A program made the position numbers and the translations under genes. Source: Bacteroidaceae bacterium (GTDB lineage Bacteria > Bacteroidota > Bacteroidia > Bacteroidales > Bacteroidaceae). Taken from it: DNA of 60,157 nt. Location of the stretch: contig JAFZYE010000018.1 in assembly GCA_017616445.1 (NCBI GenBank), positions 1 through 60,157 of the forward strand. Direction: 5' to 3'. Position 1 is the first letter of the stretch, and every line of letters begins with the position of its first letter. The notes under the pieces were generated by a model that was given only the letters and a program-made list of their open reading frames with translations, did not search any database and was not told the DNA's origin. Positions 15,611 to 24,862 of this stretch are shown piece by piece.

Positions 15611-16132
15611 TTAATAGAGTTTGATGTATTCGTATACGTTTCCTACAATAGTCAGGTACTTGCGGAAGGCATCATTGCTGATGACTACCGTACCACGACA
15701 ATCATTGGGATGGAACGACAGCAGAGGGGCATCCTTCAGGGTCTCGTCAAGAAACAGATGAACATGATGCTCCGTGTCGTTGATTAAGCCGAAAGGAGAA
15801 ACGCTGCCTGGTTCAAGTCCCAGATAGCGCATCATCCGCTCAGGTGATGCAAACGACAACTTGCCGCATGAGGGAAGTCCTTGGGCTACGAGCGATTCTT
15901 TTAGAAGATGCTCAAGGTCGTGAATGGCCAGTTCATGGTCACAGTTGAAGCACACCAGATAGTGCTTGTTGCCCTTGTGGTTGCGGAAGAACAGGTTCTT
16001 ACAATGCACGGAGCCATCATCCTTCCACCATCGTTTGGCTTCCTCGATGGTTTTCCCCTCAGGATGGTTATAGTTCGTGAAAGGAATGTCGTGTTCTTTC
16101 AGGAAACTGAGAACTGTCTGTTCGCGAGTCAT
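15611..16132 (-). CDS. Prolyl-tRNA editing (YbaK/ProX-type) protein
   Basis: This 173-aa protein belongs to the free-standing aminoacyl-tRNA editing family called prolyl-tRNA synthetase-associated domain (PrdX/ProXp-ala), which hydrolyses mischarged tRNA-Pro. Supporting segments are HPEGKTIEEAKRWW, the lysine-containing VHCKNLFFRNHKGNKHYLV and GLEPGSVSPFGLIND. It is cytoplasmic. The gap to the upstream hydrolase-cyclophilin gene is 4 bp, so they are likely co-transcribed despite unrelated roles. Confidence 0.9.
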   Translation of the reverse strand: MTREQTVLSFLKEHDIPFTNYNHPEGKTIEEAKRWWKDDGSVHCKNLFFRNHKGNKHYLVCFNCDHELAIHDLEHLLKESLVAQGLPSCGKLSFASPERMMRYLGLEPGSVSPFGLINDTEHHVHLFLDETLKDAPLLSFHPNDCRGTVVISNDAFRKYLTIVGNVYEYIKLY

Positions 16133-16136
16133 AGGG

Positions 16137-17405
16137 CTACTTCTTTGTGATTTTTGCTTTTTGGATGCGGAAGTCGTGGATTGGACGGTCGTGCTGGTCA
16201 GTCGTAGCTCGTTCGATTTTCTCTACGACATCCATTCCGCTGACCACGCGGCCGAATACTGTATAGCTGCCATCGAGATGGGCTGCACCTCCAATGGTCT
16301 TGTAGGTTTCGCGCATTTCTGGAGTCAACTTGAAACTGCCGTTGGTCCATTCGTCAATACGTTTTTGGCAATTATCGAGTTTCGCATCGTCATACACCGT
16401 ACCCGTCACGATGGTGAACTGAGTCGATGAACTTTTCTTCTCTGGGTTTGTATCATCACCTTCACGAGCGGCATTGAGCATACCACGCTGGTGGAAGAAG
16501 AGTGGGGCACGGAATTCGGCAGGAATCCAATCGGATGGTTTCTCATCGCCTTCGCCCAGCATCTGACCAGACTTGGCGTTCTTGCTGAGTCGGTCGCCTG
16601 TCTGGATAATGAAATTCTTGATGACACGATGCCACAACACACCGTCAAAGGTTTTCGCTTTCACCTGACGGAGGAAATTGTCACGATGCAGCGGAGTCTC
16701 GTTGAAAAGCTCAACGACGATATTCCCTTGGTCAGTGAAGAAAGTGACTTGTGGACGATTGGCATCCTCACGAATGGCATCACGGATAGATTTTGCAATG
16801 ATGCCGGCACCTGTCTCGTTGGGATGGATTCCATCAGGAAACAGGTTCGAGAGCGATGACGTTATCTGATGCAGGTCAACCACTTGCCATTTATGCCGTG
16901 CGGCAATCTGTTGACAAGCAGGAATGATACCCGCTGTGATGATGCTGTCGTTGATGGCCCATGCATGACTGAATGCGGTAGCAGGTAGCGCCATGATGAT
17001 TCGTGGATGGGAACGGAGTTTGCTGAAGCTTACGGCAATCTTCTCCAGTCCGCGTTTGAATCGTTTCGCATCCTTCCAGTTCTGAGGCTTTGAGTCGTTC
17101 GTGCCGAGTTTGATAATCACGATATCGGGCAGGAAAGCCAACGCATCAGCATATTCTTGCGTCTTGGTGTAGGGGTCGTCAGCCTCATCCTGTGCACACT
17201 TACCGTTATTGCCGAAGTTGCGCACATCGAATCCGTCACCCAACAGCTGCTGGAGTTGGGCAGGATAAGTGTTACGACTCCTATCCTGTATTCCATGTCC
17301 CCATGTGATGCTGTTACCAACACATGCGACTTTTACTTTTTGGTTTTGTGCTACAGCAACGAGCGAGAAGAGTAGCGCAAGAAGAATGATGACCTTTTTG
17401 TTCAT
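16137..17405 (-). CDS. SGNH/GDSL hydrolase fused to a cyclophilin peptidyl-prolyl isomerase
   Basis: The 422-aa protein has a signal peptide (MNKKVIILLALLFSLVAVAQ) and two enzymatic domains. Residues about 25-210 are an SGNH hydrolase: block I GNSITWG, KLGTND as the GxND block and DGIHPNE with the catalytic Asp/His. Residues about 215-420 are a cyclophilin: VTFFTDQGNIVVELF, HRVIKNFIIQTGD, SSSTQFTIV and YTVFGRVVSGMDVV. It should act in the periplasm. Combining an esterase with a prolyl isomerase in one chain is unusual; joint processing of cell-envelope substrates is inference. Confidence 0.9.
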   Translation of the reverse strand: MNKKVIILLALLFSLVAVAQNQKVKVACVGNSITWGHGIQDRSRNTYPAQLQQLLGDGFDVRNFGNNGKCAQDEADDPYTKTQEYADALAFLPDIVIIKLGTNDSKPQNWKDAKRFKRGLEKIAVSFSKLRSHPRIIMALPATAFSHAWAINDSIITAGIIPACQQIAARHKWQVVDLHQITSSLSNLFPDGIHPNETGAGIIAKSIRDAIREDANRPQVTFFTDQGNIVVELFNETPLHRDNFLRQVKAKTFDGVLWHRVIKNFIIQTGDRLSKNAKSGQMLGEGDEKPSDWIPAEFRAPLFFHQRGMLNAAREGDDTNPEKKSSSTQFTIVTGTVYDDAKLDNCQKRIDEWTNGSFKLTPEMRETYKTIGGAAHLDGSYTVFGRVVSGMDVVEKIERATTDQHDRPIHDFRIQKAKITKK

Positions 17406-17439
17406 ATTGCTTAGGTATTAATTGCTTGGTTTGATGGGA

Positions 17440-19500
17440 TTAATCGTAGAAGTTCCAACTGATTCCGAAATGCAATCCTCCTGGGTTCATGGGGTAGCCA
17501 GGTAGCCACAGGTATCTACCATCCGACTGATTGATGTGGAAATACTGTACGTAGAACCGCGTGCGTTTCAAGTCGAAGTTGGCGTAGATGCTGATGAGTG
17601 GATAGTTGCCCACTTTTTGACGATGACTGGCATTCTGGAGCATAAACTGACTGACGATGGGTGAATAGTCGGGAGCTTCGTATTCTGTGAAGTACTTCAT
17701 GTCGCCACCCAGTTCGCAATTGAGTACCTTGGCGATTCTGAATTCGATATAGAGGTTGGTGTACAACGATAGGGTAGGCAGTGGAATCAAGTCCGACTTG
17801 GTCGATTTCTGATAAGTGATGTCGTTATCGAAATGGAAGATGCCGAATTTGAAGTTCTGGCACAGGTTCGCGCTGATTACCTGAATATTGCCTGTGTACT
17901 GCTTTGGGGTGACGTTGTTGCTATACCCAGACCCCGTGGAAGTGGTGTAGGCGGTACCTGTGTTCTCGAAATAGCAATAGTTCTTGATGTTCTCGAAGCC
18001 AACCGTCAGTTTCGTACCGGTCTTCGGGAATGAAATCTGTCCTTGAATGCGTGAGCGCCATTCCTTGTCGAAGTCGTTATTCCACCATGCATGACGCGAA
18101 TGATAGTGACGTATGTAGTATGAGGGCTTCTGATTCTTGACGTATGCGTTCAGGACAACCTGAGCTGTGTCGCCAAGGATTGGTAGGTTGAGTTCGCCAC
18201 GTCCGTCCACGAAGAAGTCGCCAGAACGATCGCCCGCAACAGTGAACTCTCCGTTCACGTTATAGTGAATCATCTTACCTTGTGTACGAATCAATTGTCC
18301 ACCCACGGCGATGTTGTTCTCTGACTCCTTGTTAGTAATCAGACGTGAGAAGTTTCCAAGGGCAGTATGCATGGAATCGGGTTGCTCGAAACTCTGATGT
18401 TCGAATGCAACGTAAGCATTGATACCGGCAGCTGCATATTTGTTAAATCCTTCGCGGAGAGAGAGTCCGACCGTATTACGCATGATGAAGTTCTTCGTGC
18501 GATCATTGGTTGAGTCGCCTGTGATGTAGTCGTATGTGTGGTAGTTGGAAGGCGTGGTATAGGCGATGTATCCTCGACGCAGATAGCGCAAGCTGAAGGT
18601 GTGGAAGATGCTCGTTACAGGAACGAAAACTTCCTTCATATTGGTTGAGTCGCCTTCGGTACGGTAGAATCCGATGTTGTAGCGGTGGTTGAAATGTACG
18701 ACATCGTGCTCTTGCTTTGACCATGTATTTGACAACCATACAGGAATATCGTCGGCGTTGAAGTTCTGCCGCATATTCTCGGGATGGGTGATATAGTTCT
18801 CATCGGTGATACCTCCGTTCTCCGTCAGCTTCATGTAGTTGTGCGAATAGAAGAAATGGAAATCGTATTTGTCGCCAATATACGATGCCCATCCGTTGGC
18901 TCCCATGTGTGAGGTCGACTGGCTGTTATAGTAGCCTTGTCCATACATGTAGTCGAACAGTCCACCTATGTTGATACGCTTACCTGCATTTTGGGTATAG
19001 ATGACTTTGATATGCTCATCGCCTGTCGTCTTTGAACCGCAGGTATTGTAAGTGGCATTGAGAAACGGTGATTTTGTGTTGTAGAACCTGAATTGGTCTG
19101 CTTGGATATAGAACTGGTCGAATGGACGCAGGAAGATGAATTCGTCGTCGTCCTGTCGTTCAAAGAATATACGGTTGATGCGTGGAGATCCGAGATTGCC
19201 CAGATGGCTGTAATGTCCGTTGATTCCCTCTGTCAGGTTGGCGTTCTGAAACTGATGTTGAAGTGTGTCAACAACGGTGAGTGTCCTGTTTCCGTAAGTC
19301 TTGTCGATAGTCCATGCAAAGACCTCAGCCGGTACAATCTGCTTCTCTTCTGAGTCTTTGTTTTTATCTTTTCTCGAAAATGTGGAATCGCCAGGTACCA
19401 TCATCATGTCCGTATTGGCCTCCAACTCTCCGATGATACGTTGAGCAGAAGCAAAGAGTGGGACGAGGATGGTGAAGAGGAGGATGGACAGTCGTTTCAT
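17440..19500 (-). CDS. Putative outer-membrane porin
   Basis: The 686-aa protein has a signal peptide (MKRLSILLFTILVPLFASAQ), many aromatic beta-strand segments and the terminal aromatic strand HFGISWNFYD, as in outer-membrane beta-barrels. It fits the Bacteroidetes 'putative porin' family: FERQDDDEFIFLRPFDQFYIQ near residue 115 and NIGGLFDYMYGQGYYNSQST near 180. The substrate is unknown. Its start abuts the stop of the small membrane protein gene. Confidence 0.85.
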   Translation of the reverse strand: MKRLSILLFTILVPLFASAQRIIGELEANTDMMMVPGDSTFSRKDKNKDSEEKQIVPAEVFAWTIDKTYGNRTLTVVDTLQHQFQNANLTEGINGHYSHLGNLGSPRINRIFFERQDDDEFIFLRPFDQFYIQADQFRFYNTKSPFLNATYNTCGSKTTGDEHIKVIYTQNAGKRINIGGLFDYMYGQGYYNSQSTSHMGANGWASYIGDKYDFHFFYSHNYMKLTENGGITDENYITHPENMRQNFNADDIPVWLSNTWSKQEHDVVHFNHRYNIGFYRTEGDSTNMKEVFVPVTSIFHTFSLRYLRRGYIAYTTPSNYHTYDYITGDSTNDRTKNFIMRNTVGLSLREGFNKYAAAGINAYVAFEHQSFEQPDSMHTALGNFSRLITNKESENNIAVGGQLIRTQGKMIHYNVNGEFTVAGDRSGDFFVDGRGELNLPILGDTAQVVLNAYVKNQKPSYYIRHYHSRHAWWNNDFDKEWRSRIQGQISFPKTGTKLTVGFENIKNYCYFENTGTAYTTSTGSGYSNNVTPKQYTGNIQVISANLCQNFKFGIFHFDNDITYQKSTKSDLIPLPTLSLYTNLYIEFRIAKVLNCELGGDMKYFTEYEAPDYSPIVSQFMLQNASHRQKVGNYPLISIYANFDLKRTRFYVQYFHINQSDGRYLWLPGYPMNPGGLHFGISWNFYD

Positions 19501-19764
19501 TTAGAACATGAATCGTAAGAAGAATTCAACGATTTTGATAAGCATAGCCCCAAAGCCCAGACAGAAGAACAATACCCTGTTTTCCGGAACAGCGAAATAA
19601 ACCACGATAGCTGCCACAAAACCAACCATAAAGATGATGTTCAACACTTTACGGGCGGTTTGAATCGCATCGCTCTTGCTGCGAGTACCTCTGTGGCGTG
19701 CGTGTTGCTGACGATCCTTTTCGAGTGCCTCAGCAATGATTTTATCTACTTCGTCGGCTTTCAT
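19501..19764 (-). CDS. Small two-helix membrane protein
   Basis: This 87-aa protein has a charged cytoplasmic N-terminus (about 40 residues, Lys/Arg/Glu-rich) and two membrane helices (about 43-60 and 65-84). The family is not recognised. It overlaps the DUF4468 gene by 4 bp and abuts the porin gene, so it is translationally coupled in the same operon. A role in envelope assembly would be a guess. Confidence 0.75.
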   Translation of the reverse strand: MKADEVDKIIAEALEKDRQQHARHRGTRSKSDAIQTARKVLNIIFMVGFVAAIVVYFAVPENRVLFFCLGFGAMLIKIVEFFLRFMF

Positions 19765-20399
19765 TTGATGACTGTCTCGATTTCAGAGAAGAGTTCATTG
19801 GCAAGATCAACGGTCTTCACCCTGAACTTGCGGTTCTGCTTGATGAATTTGCCTTTTTTGTTGAATGCCGTTTCGTCTGTGATGTACGACTCTGCCGCAA
19901 CTCGTTCCCTTTCTGATGTGAAGGTGTAAACATAGGCGATGTTGGTCATCGTGGCTTTCACGATACCGTCACTGATGTTGATGTTGAGTTTGTACTCAAT
20001 CTCCGCATAGTCCCTTTCCAGGATTCTGTTGGTGAATACAATCTCTTCATTGCCTTGGCAGATAATCTGTGATTTGTTCTCATCGGCAGTCTTAACAGTA
20101 GAATACGCCAAATTGCGGAAATAGTCAGGGTCGGTCCATTTACCGTTTTCGATGTTTGGCATGTAACGTGCCGAAGCCCATGAGGCTACCTGACGGTAAA
20201 GGTCTTCTTTGCTTTTACCTGTTGCAACAATTGATTTGGAGAATGTAACCAGGCCGTTTTCAACAGGAACAGCTCCTTGCATGTAAGGAGAGAAGTCCGT
20301 CACCTTTGTTGTGTTCTTTTTTCCGAAGATACCGGTATTCTGTGCATTCACGCAAAATGGGAGCATTGCTACCATTAATGTCAATATTAAATTCTTCAT
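19761..20399 (-). CDS. DUF4468 domain secreted protein
   Basis: The 212-aa protein has a signal peptide (MKNLILTLMVAMLPFCVNAQ) and a DUF4468-type domain (TBP-like fold), with VENGLVTFSKSIVATGKSKEDLYRQVASW and a later YAEIEYKLNINISDGIVKATMTNI segment. It is expected in the periplasm or on the surface. It is the first gene after a strong minus-strand promoter and heads the run to the porin and hydrolase genes. Molecular function is unknown. Confidence 0.85.
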   Translation of the reverse strand: MKNLILTLMVAMLPFCVNAQNTGIFGKKNTTKVTDFSPYMQGAVPVENGLVTFSKSIVATGKSKEDLYRQVASWASARYMPNIENGKWTDPDYFRNLAYSTVKTADENKSQIICQGNEEIVFTNRILERDYAEIEYKLNINISDGIVKATMTNIAYVYTFTSERERVAAESYITDETAFNKKGKFIKQNRKFRVKTVDLANELFSEIETVIK

Positions 20400-20433
20400 G
20401 CCTTTTTCTTTAATTTGTTTTTCTATTACGATG

Positions 20434-20464
20434 CAAAATTACTTAAAAAAAACATATCGACAAA
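20434..20464 (-). promoter_or_regulatory. Promoter of the DUF4468-porin run
   Basis: On the minus strand the -7 TAATTTTG (20434-20441) lies 19 bp downstream of the -33 TTTG (20461-20464). The start codon at 20399 follows 35 bp later. Confidence 0.7.
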
Positions 20465-20543
20465 ATTTTATGGTGCGAACACCTTATATTTTATATAATT
20501 TAACGCAATAGTGAAGAAAAAAGTCATTTTGTTCGACATTGGT

Positions 20544-20574
20544 TTTGTGGTTTTAAAAATAAGTATTACTTTTG
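20544..20574 (+). promoter_or_regulatory. Promoter of the nuclease/phosphatase-fold gene
   Basis: The -33 TTTG (20544-20547), a 19-bp gap and the -7 TACTTTTG (20567-20574) form a consensus promoter. It predicts transcription from about 20581 and excludes an in-frame upstream start at 20511. Confidence 0.75.
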
Positions 20575-20600
20575 TGGGGAAATTAAATTGTTGCGATAAT

Positions 20601-21686
20601 ATGAAAAAAGGTATTCTTTCTTTTGTGATGGTGATGGTTGTTCTGTCAATCATCGCTTGGCAGCCAGAATCAACGAGCGAAAAAACGTTGCAAGTTTATG
20701 GCGTTGCTTTCTACAATCTCGAGAATCTCTTTGATACCGTTCATGATGAAGGCAAGAGCGACTATGAGTATCTGCCTGATGGTGCCAACAAGTGGGGTGC
20801 GATGAAGTACACGAACAAGTTGAAGAACATGGCGCAGGTATTGGCGAATCTTGGTACGGAGATGACCATGAAGACTGGTTTGCAGAAAGTATGCAAGAGT
20901 CCTGCTATCATCGGATTGTCGGAAGTGGAAAACCGCAAGGTGCTCGAAGACCTGCTGAACGAACCGGTCCTGAAAGATAAGGGATGGGACATCATCCATA
21001 TTGAAGGAGCCGACCAGCGAGGTGTGGAGTGTGCATTCCTGTATAATCCTTCCATCTTCAAGTTGCAGCATTACTACCTGAAGCCTTTCGTCTACGAAGA
21101 TAATGGCGACCGTCGTCCCACTCGTGGTTTCCTCATTGCCAGCGGAACCATTGCAGGCGACAAAATCAGTTTTATCGTCAATCACTGGCCTTCACGTACC
21201 CATCCGGAAGAGCAGCGTATGATGGCTGGTCGTCAGTTGCGCAAGATGATAGACTCCATTTACGCAGCTGATCCAAACGAGAGGGTGGTCATCATGGGCG
21301 ACTTGAACGACGACCCGAAGAGCAAGAGCGTGACACACGGATTAGGAGCCAAACACAAACAGAAAGACTGCAAGTCTGGCGACATGTTCAATCCTTGGTA
21401 CGAGACCTTATATAAGGTAGGGCAGGGTACTCTGCTCTTCGATGGCAAGTGGAACTTGTTCGACCAGATTATCTTCTCGGCTAACTTGCTTAATCCAGAA
21501 GGTGTGACTGACTATTCTACCTTGAAGTTTCGTAAGAACGAGATATACTTGCGTGATTTCCTCATCACTCAAGAAGGCAAGACAATAGGTGCCCCTAAGC
21601 GTACCTTTGCCAGCGGAGTATGGCTCAACGGTTATAGCGACCACCTCCCGACTCAGATATTCCTTGTAAAGGAAGTACAACAATAA
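20601..21686 (+). CDS. Endonuclease/exonuclease/phosphatase-fold secreted protein
   Basis: This 361-aa protein belongs to the DNase I/EEP superfamily. FYNLENLFDT (about residue 39), GLSEVENRKVLEDL (metal-binding Glu), FIVNHWPSR, IMGDLNDDP and YSDHLPTQIF (Asp/His) mark the active site. MKKGILSFVMVMVVLSIIAW is a signal peptide or lipid-free anchor, so the enzyme acts outside the cytoplasm on nucleic acids or phosphoesters. The frame stays open to 20511, but the promoter at 20544-20574 and the signal peptide fix the start at 20601. The dockerin-type protein gene follows 33 bp later. Confidence 0.9.
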   Translation: MKKGILSFVMVMVVLSIIAWQPESTSEKTLQVYGVAFYNLENLFDTVHDEGKSDYEYLPDGANKWGAMKYTNKLKNMAQVLANLGTEMTMKTGLQKVCKSPAIIGLSEVENRKVLEDLLNEPVLKDKGWDIIHIEGADQRGVECAFLYNPSIFKLQHYYLKPFVYEDNGDRRPTRGFLIASGTIAGDKISFIVNHWPSRTHPEEQRMMAGRQLRKMIDSIYAADPNERVVIMGDLNDDPKSKSVTHGLGAKHKQKDCKSGDMFNPWYETLYKVGQGTLLFDGKWNLFDQIIFSANLLNPEGVTDYSTLKFRKNEIYLRDFLITQEGKTIGAPKRTFASGVWLNGYSDHLPTQIFLVKEVQQ

Positions 21687-21719
21687 TCTGCATTATCGAA
21701 TCTTTAAATAACTATTGGT

Positions 21720-23789
21720 ATGAAAAAATTATTACTATCATTCGTTGTCATGCTTTTTGCCGTTTGTGCTTATGCAGGCGACGTCGTTTACAAAACATTG
21801 TCTTTCCCCGGTGGGAATTCTGCTGAAATCGCTTCATACACTGAGACGTGGACAGCTACGTGCGATGGTCTCACATGGACTCTTGTCAACTTCAACAATA
21901 ATAAGAATGTATGGGATGTCGTCAAGTGCGGCCGTAAGAATGTGGAATCAACAGCCTATATCTCTACTCCGCAAATCAGCGAGAAAATTACAAAAGTAGT
22001 TGTGACGGTTGATGCCTGTTCTCCAACCAAAGTGAAAGCATCCTATCTTGAAGTGGCTTCCGATGCAGAATTCACCAAGGATGTCCAGAAGGTCGATGTA
22101 ACCATTGCTACAGGTCAAGTGGTGTATGCCATACCGACAGCAAAGGAAAACCAGTATTATCGTTTGACTTTCGACTGTGATGCCGCTTCTTCTAACGGAC
22201 TGATTACCATTTCGAAAGTTGAGCTCTTTAAATATGATGCGTCATCAGTCAATACTCCAACTATTTCGCCTAAAGGTGGCAGTATCTATGCAGCAACACC
22301 AGTGACTATCACAGCTGACCCTGAAGCAGAAATCTATTACTTCATCGACGAAGGTATGCCTCATCAGTATGTGGAACCTGTCATCATCGACAAGTCATGT
22401 ACTCTTGGCGCCTATGCTATGATAGGTGAATCGCAGAGTGAGACTGTGACGGAGTCTTTCGTGATGGCTACCTCTTATTCCAGCCTTCAGCAATTATTTG
22501 ACAATCCTACCGCTCCCAACCTTGATGGAGTTCCTGTGATTGTACAGATAGAGGATGAACCGATAATGGATATCGTGACAACCAATTCAGGTAACCGTAA
22601 TGGCGTCCTTCTCAATTACTATCCATGGGCTTCTCAGGATATGTTCGAACTCTACTGCGGAAATGTTCCTGAAGAGTGGAAAGAGGGCGACTTGCTTTCC
22701 GGTGTTGCTATAGGAGAATATAAGGTGTGGGGAAAAGGTATTGAGATTGCGCTCGTTTCATGGGAGGGCTTCACGGTTAAAAACGTGAGACCCGCTAAAC
22801 CTATCATCACTCCTAAGACAGGAACGTATGATGCCGATCAGACCGTGACCATCACTGACCCGTCGGGCAGCAACTTTACCATCTACTACACCCTCGACGG
22901 TAGCGAGCCTACAGAGTCATCTGCGATTTACGAAGCACCGTTCGTATTGACTGAGACCGCAACGGTGAAGGCTGTGTGTGTGGACGACGACGATGTCATG
23001 AGTTTTGTTACTACGGTCATGATTACCATCGATAAACCGACCATTTATACCACCATTGCCGAACTGATTGAGAACTGTACCGCAACAGGGGCAAGCGATG
23101 CTCCTGTGGTGACATTTAAGCCTTCGAACGTGCTTGTGACGGGTGTGAATGGTTCCAGCGTGTTTATAAGTGATGAGACTGGTGCATTCCTTCTCTACGG
23201 TTCGGGTGCTGAATATGTGAGGGGTGATATGCTCAGCGGAAGCATGACAGGAAAACTCTATTCATACAATGGGATGCCTGAACTGGCAGTAAATGACAAG
23301 TGGGCAGACACGAAGGTGGCTAGTCAAGGGAATGCTGTTACGGCTACGAAGGTTACACCTGCCGATATCACAGCCGCTGATGCTAACAAGTTTGTCCGTA
23401 TGGAAGGACTTGAATTTAAGTCTGAAGCAACGGTATCGAACAAGGTCAACTATACGCTGACTGACGGCACTACAGAAGTTGTTATCCGTGACAACTACTC
23501 AAATCTGAGCGGTGTGTTCAAGGCTGGAGGAATATACAATGTCAATGTGTTTGTCATTCCGTTCAAGGATAACATCCAGTATTATGTAGTCAGCGCAGAC
23601 GATATTGAGTCTGCTTCGGGTGAGCCAGCCGACGTGAACGGTGATGGTATTGTAGATACGCAGGATGTGCTTGCTGTCTATGAGACCATACAGGCCAGCA
23701 CCAACGATGCTCGTGCTGATGTCAATGGTGACAAGCTTGTCGATACTCAGGACGTATTAGCAATTTATGAGAAGATACAAAACCAATAA
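21720..23789 (+). CDS. Secreted multidomain protein with chitobiase-type domains and a C-terminal dockerin
   Basis: The 689-aa protein has a signal peptide (MKKLLLSFVVMLFAVCAYAG). Two CHB_HEX_C-like Ig repeats follow (around 177-265 with ISPKGGSIYAATPVTITADP, and around 360-440 with TYDADQTVTITDPSG and YYTLDGSEPT). There are also OB-fold-like segments (about 445-625) in the style of DUF6359. The last 50 residues hold two dockerin-type calcium loops, DVNGDGIVDTQDVLAVYE and DVNGDKLVDTQDVLAIYE, the hallmark of type I dockerins. It is secreted and may attach to a cohesin-bearing partner not in this window. A carbohydrate or adhesion role is inferred. Confidence 0.85.
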   Translation: MKKLLLSFVVMLFAVCAYAGDVVYKTLSFPGGNSAEIASYTETWTATCDGLTWTLVNFNNNKNVWDVVKCGRKNVESTAYISTPQISEKITKVVVTVDACSPTKVKASYLEVASDAEFTKDVQKVDVTIATGQVVYAIPTAKENQYYRLTFDCDAASSNGLITISKVELFKYDASSVNTPTISPKGGSIYAATPVTITADPEAEIYYFIDEGMPHQYVEPVIIDKSCTLGAYAMIGESQSETVTESFVMATSYSSLQQLFDNPTAPNLDGVPVIVQIEDEPIMDIVTTNSGNRNGVLLNYYPWASQDMFELYCGNVPEEWKEGDLLSGVAIGEYKVWGKGIEIALVSWEGFTVKNVRPAKPIITPKTGTYDADQTVTITDPSGSNFTIYYTLDGSEPTESSAIYEAPFVLTETATVKAVCVDDDDVMSFVTTVMITIDKPTIYTTIAELIENCTATGASDAPVVTFKPSNVLVTGVNGSSVFISDETGAFLLYGSGAEYVRGDMLSGSMTGKLYSYNGMPELAVNDKWADTKVASQGNAVTATKVTPADITAADANKFVRMEGLEFKSEATVSNKVNYTLTDGTTEVVIRDNYSNLSGVFKAGGIYNVNVFVIPFKDNIQYYVVSADDIESASGEPADVNGDGIVDTQDVLAVYETIQASTNDARADVNGDKLVDTQDVLAIYEKIQNQ

Positions 23790-23801
23790 GATAATTGAAG
23801 T

Positions 23802-24107
23802 ATGGTAAAGCATATTATTCTGTGGAAACTCAATCCAGACTTGACAGACAGTGAGAAGCAGTCTGTCAAAGCTGGCATCAAACAGGGATTGGAAGGACTG
23901 GTGGGCATCGTGCCTGGATTGGTGGATGCCAAGGTGAATATTGACGGTCGTTTGGATTCGTCGAATGTGGACGTGATGCTCGACAGCACCTTGGAGTCTG
24001 AGGAGGCATTAAAAAACTATGCCACTCATCCAGCTCATGTGGAGGTGGCCAACACCAAGGTACGTCCTTACACAGTTCAACGTTCTTGTCTGGACTATGA
24101 GATTTAA
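23802..24107 (+). CDS. Dabb-family (stress-responsive A/B barrel) protein
   Basis: This 101-aa protein matches the Dabb ferredoxin-like fold: the start MVKHIILWKLNPDLT, a middle GIVPGLVDAKVNIDGRLDSSNVDVML, and YATHPAHVEVAN near the end, where the histidine region is conserved in the family. Such small dimeric proteins are cytoplasmic, with roles in stress or small-molecule handling that are poorly defined. It is 12 bp downstream of the dockerin gene and followed by a strong terminator. Confidence 0.9.
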   Translation: MVKHIILWKLNPDLTDSEKQSVKAGIKQGLEGLVGIVPGLVDAKVNIDGRLDSSNVDVMLDSTLESEEALKNYATHPAHVEVANTKVRPYTVQRSCLDYEI

Positions 24108-24126
24108 CCCAAATCGGTTTTAAACG

Positions 24127-24170
24127 AAATCGGTCATTAGCTTTTGATACTAATGACCGATTTTCTTTTT
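24127..24170 (+). terminator. Rho-independent terminator after the Dabb gene
   Basis: A perfect 14-bp stem (24127-24140 with 24150-24163, ending CGGTCATTAG and CTAATGACCG) encloses a 9-nt loop and is followed by a T-rich tract to 24170. It separates the plus-strand Dabb gene from the convergent KDPG aldolase gene. Confidence 0.9.
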
Positions 24171-24184
24171 AAGAGAACACACCT

Positions 24185-24853
24185 TTAGGCTTTTGCTTTC
24201 TTGATAATCTCAAGACACTCGCGGCATTTGTTTGAGACATATTGCCAGTCTTGAGCTTCTACTTTGTCTTTCGGGAAGAGTTTGCTACCCATACCTACGC
24301 AGTAGACTCCTGCTTTAAACCATGCGGTGAGGTTCTCCTCTGTTGGAGCCACGCCGCCTGTCACCATGATTTTCGACCAAGGCATCGGAGCCTTCATGCC
24401 TTTCACGAAGGCAGGTCCGTACACGTCGCCTGGGAACACCTTGCAGAGGTCACATCCCAGTTCTTGTGCTTTACCCACTTCACTCACACTACCGCATCCA
24501 GGGCAGTAGGGGATGAGGCGACGATTGCATGCAGGTGCGATGTCGGGGTTGAACAGAGGACCTACAACGAAGCAGGCACCAAGTTGAATATAAAGGGCCG
24601 CCGTAGCTGCGTCGACCACGCTACCTACACCCATTGCCATTTCAGGGCATTCCTTTGCTGCATACTTCACACATTCTGCGAATACCTCGTGGGCGAAGTC
24701 GCCACGATTGGTGAACTCGAAGGCACGTACACCTCCGTCATAGCAGGCCTTGATGACCTTCTTTGCTACTTCCGCGTCTTTGTGGTAGAACACAGGCACC
24801 ATACCTGTCTCACCAATCTTTGCCATTACGGCCAGTTTATCGAATTTTGCCAT
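24185..24853 (-). CDS. eda: KDPG/KHG aldolase
   Basis: This 222-aa class I aldolase splits 2-keto-3-deoxy-6-phosphogluconate (or 4-hydroxy-2-oxoglutarate) to pyruvate and glyceraldehyde-3-phosphate (or glyoxylate). The Schiff-base lysine is in [15 protein letters not shown], with AFEFTNRG and [12 protein letters not shown] also typical. It is cytoplasmic and serves sugar-acid catabolism. It starts 9 bp after the nucleoside phosphorylase stop, so the two are co-transcribed. No uronate catabolism genes are next to it. Confidence 0.93.
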   Translation of the reverse strand: MAKFDKLAVMAKIGETGMVPVFYHKDAEVAKKVIKACYDGGVRAFEFTNRGDFAHEVFAECVKYAAKECPEMAMGVGSVVDAATAALYIQLGACFVVGPLFNPDIAPACNRRLIPYCPGCGSVSEVGKAQELGCDLCKVFPGDVYGPAFVKGMKAPMPWSKIMVTGGVAPTEENLTAWFKAGVYCVGMGSKLFPKDKVEAQDWQYVSNKCRECLEIIKKAKA

Positions 24854-24862
24854 AGTTTTCTT

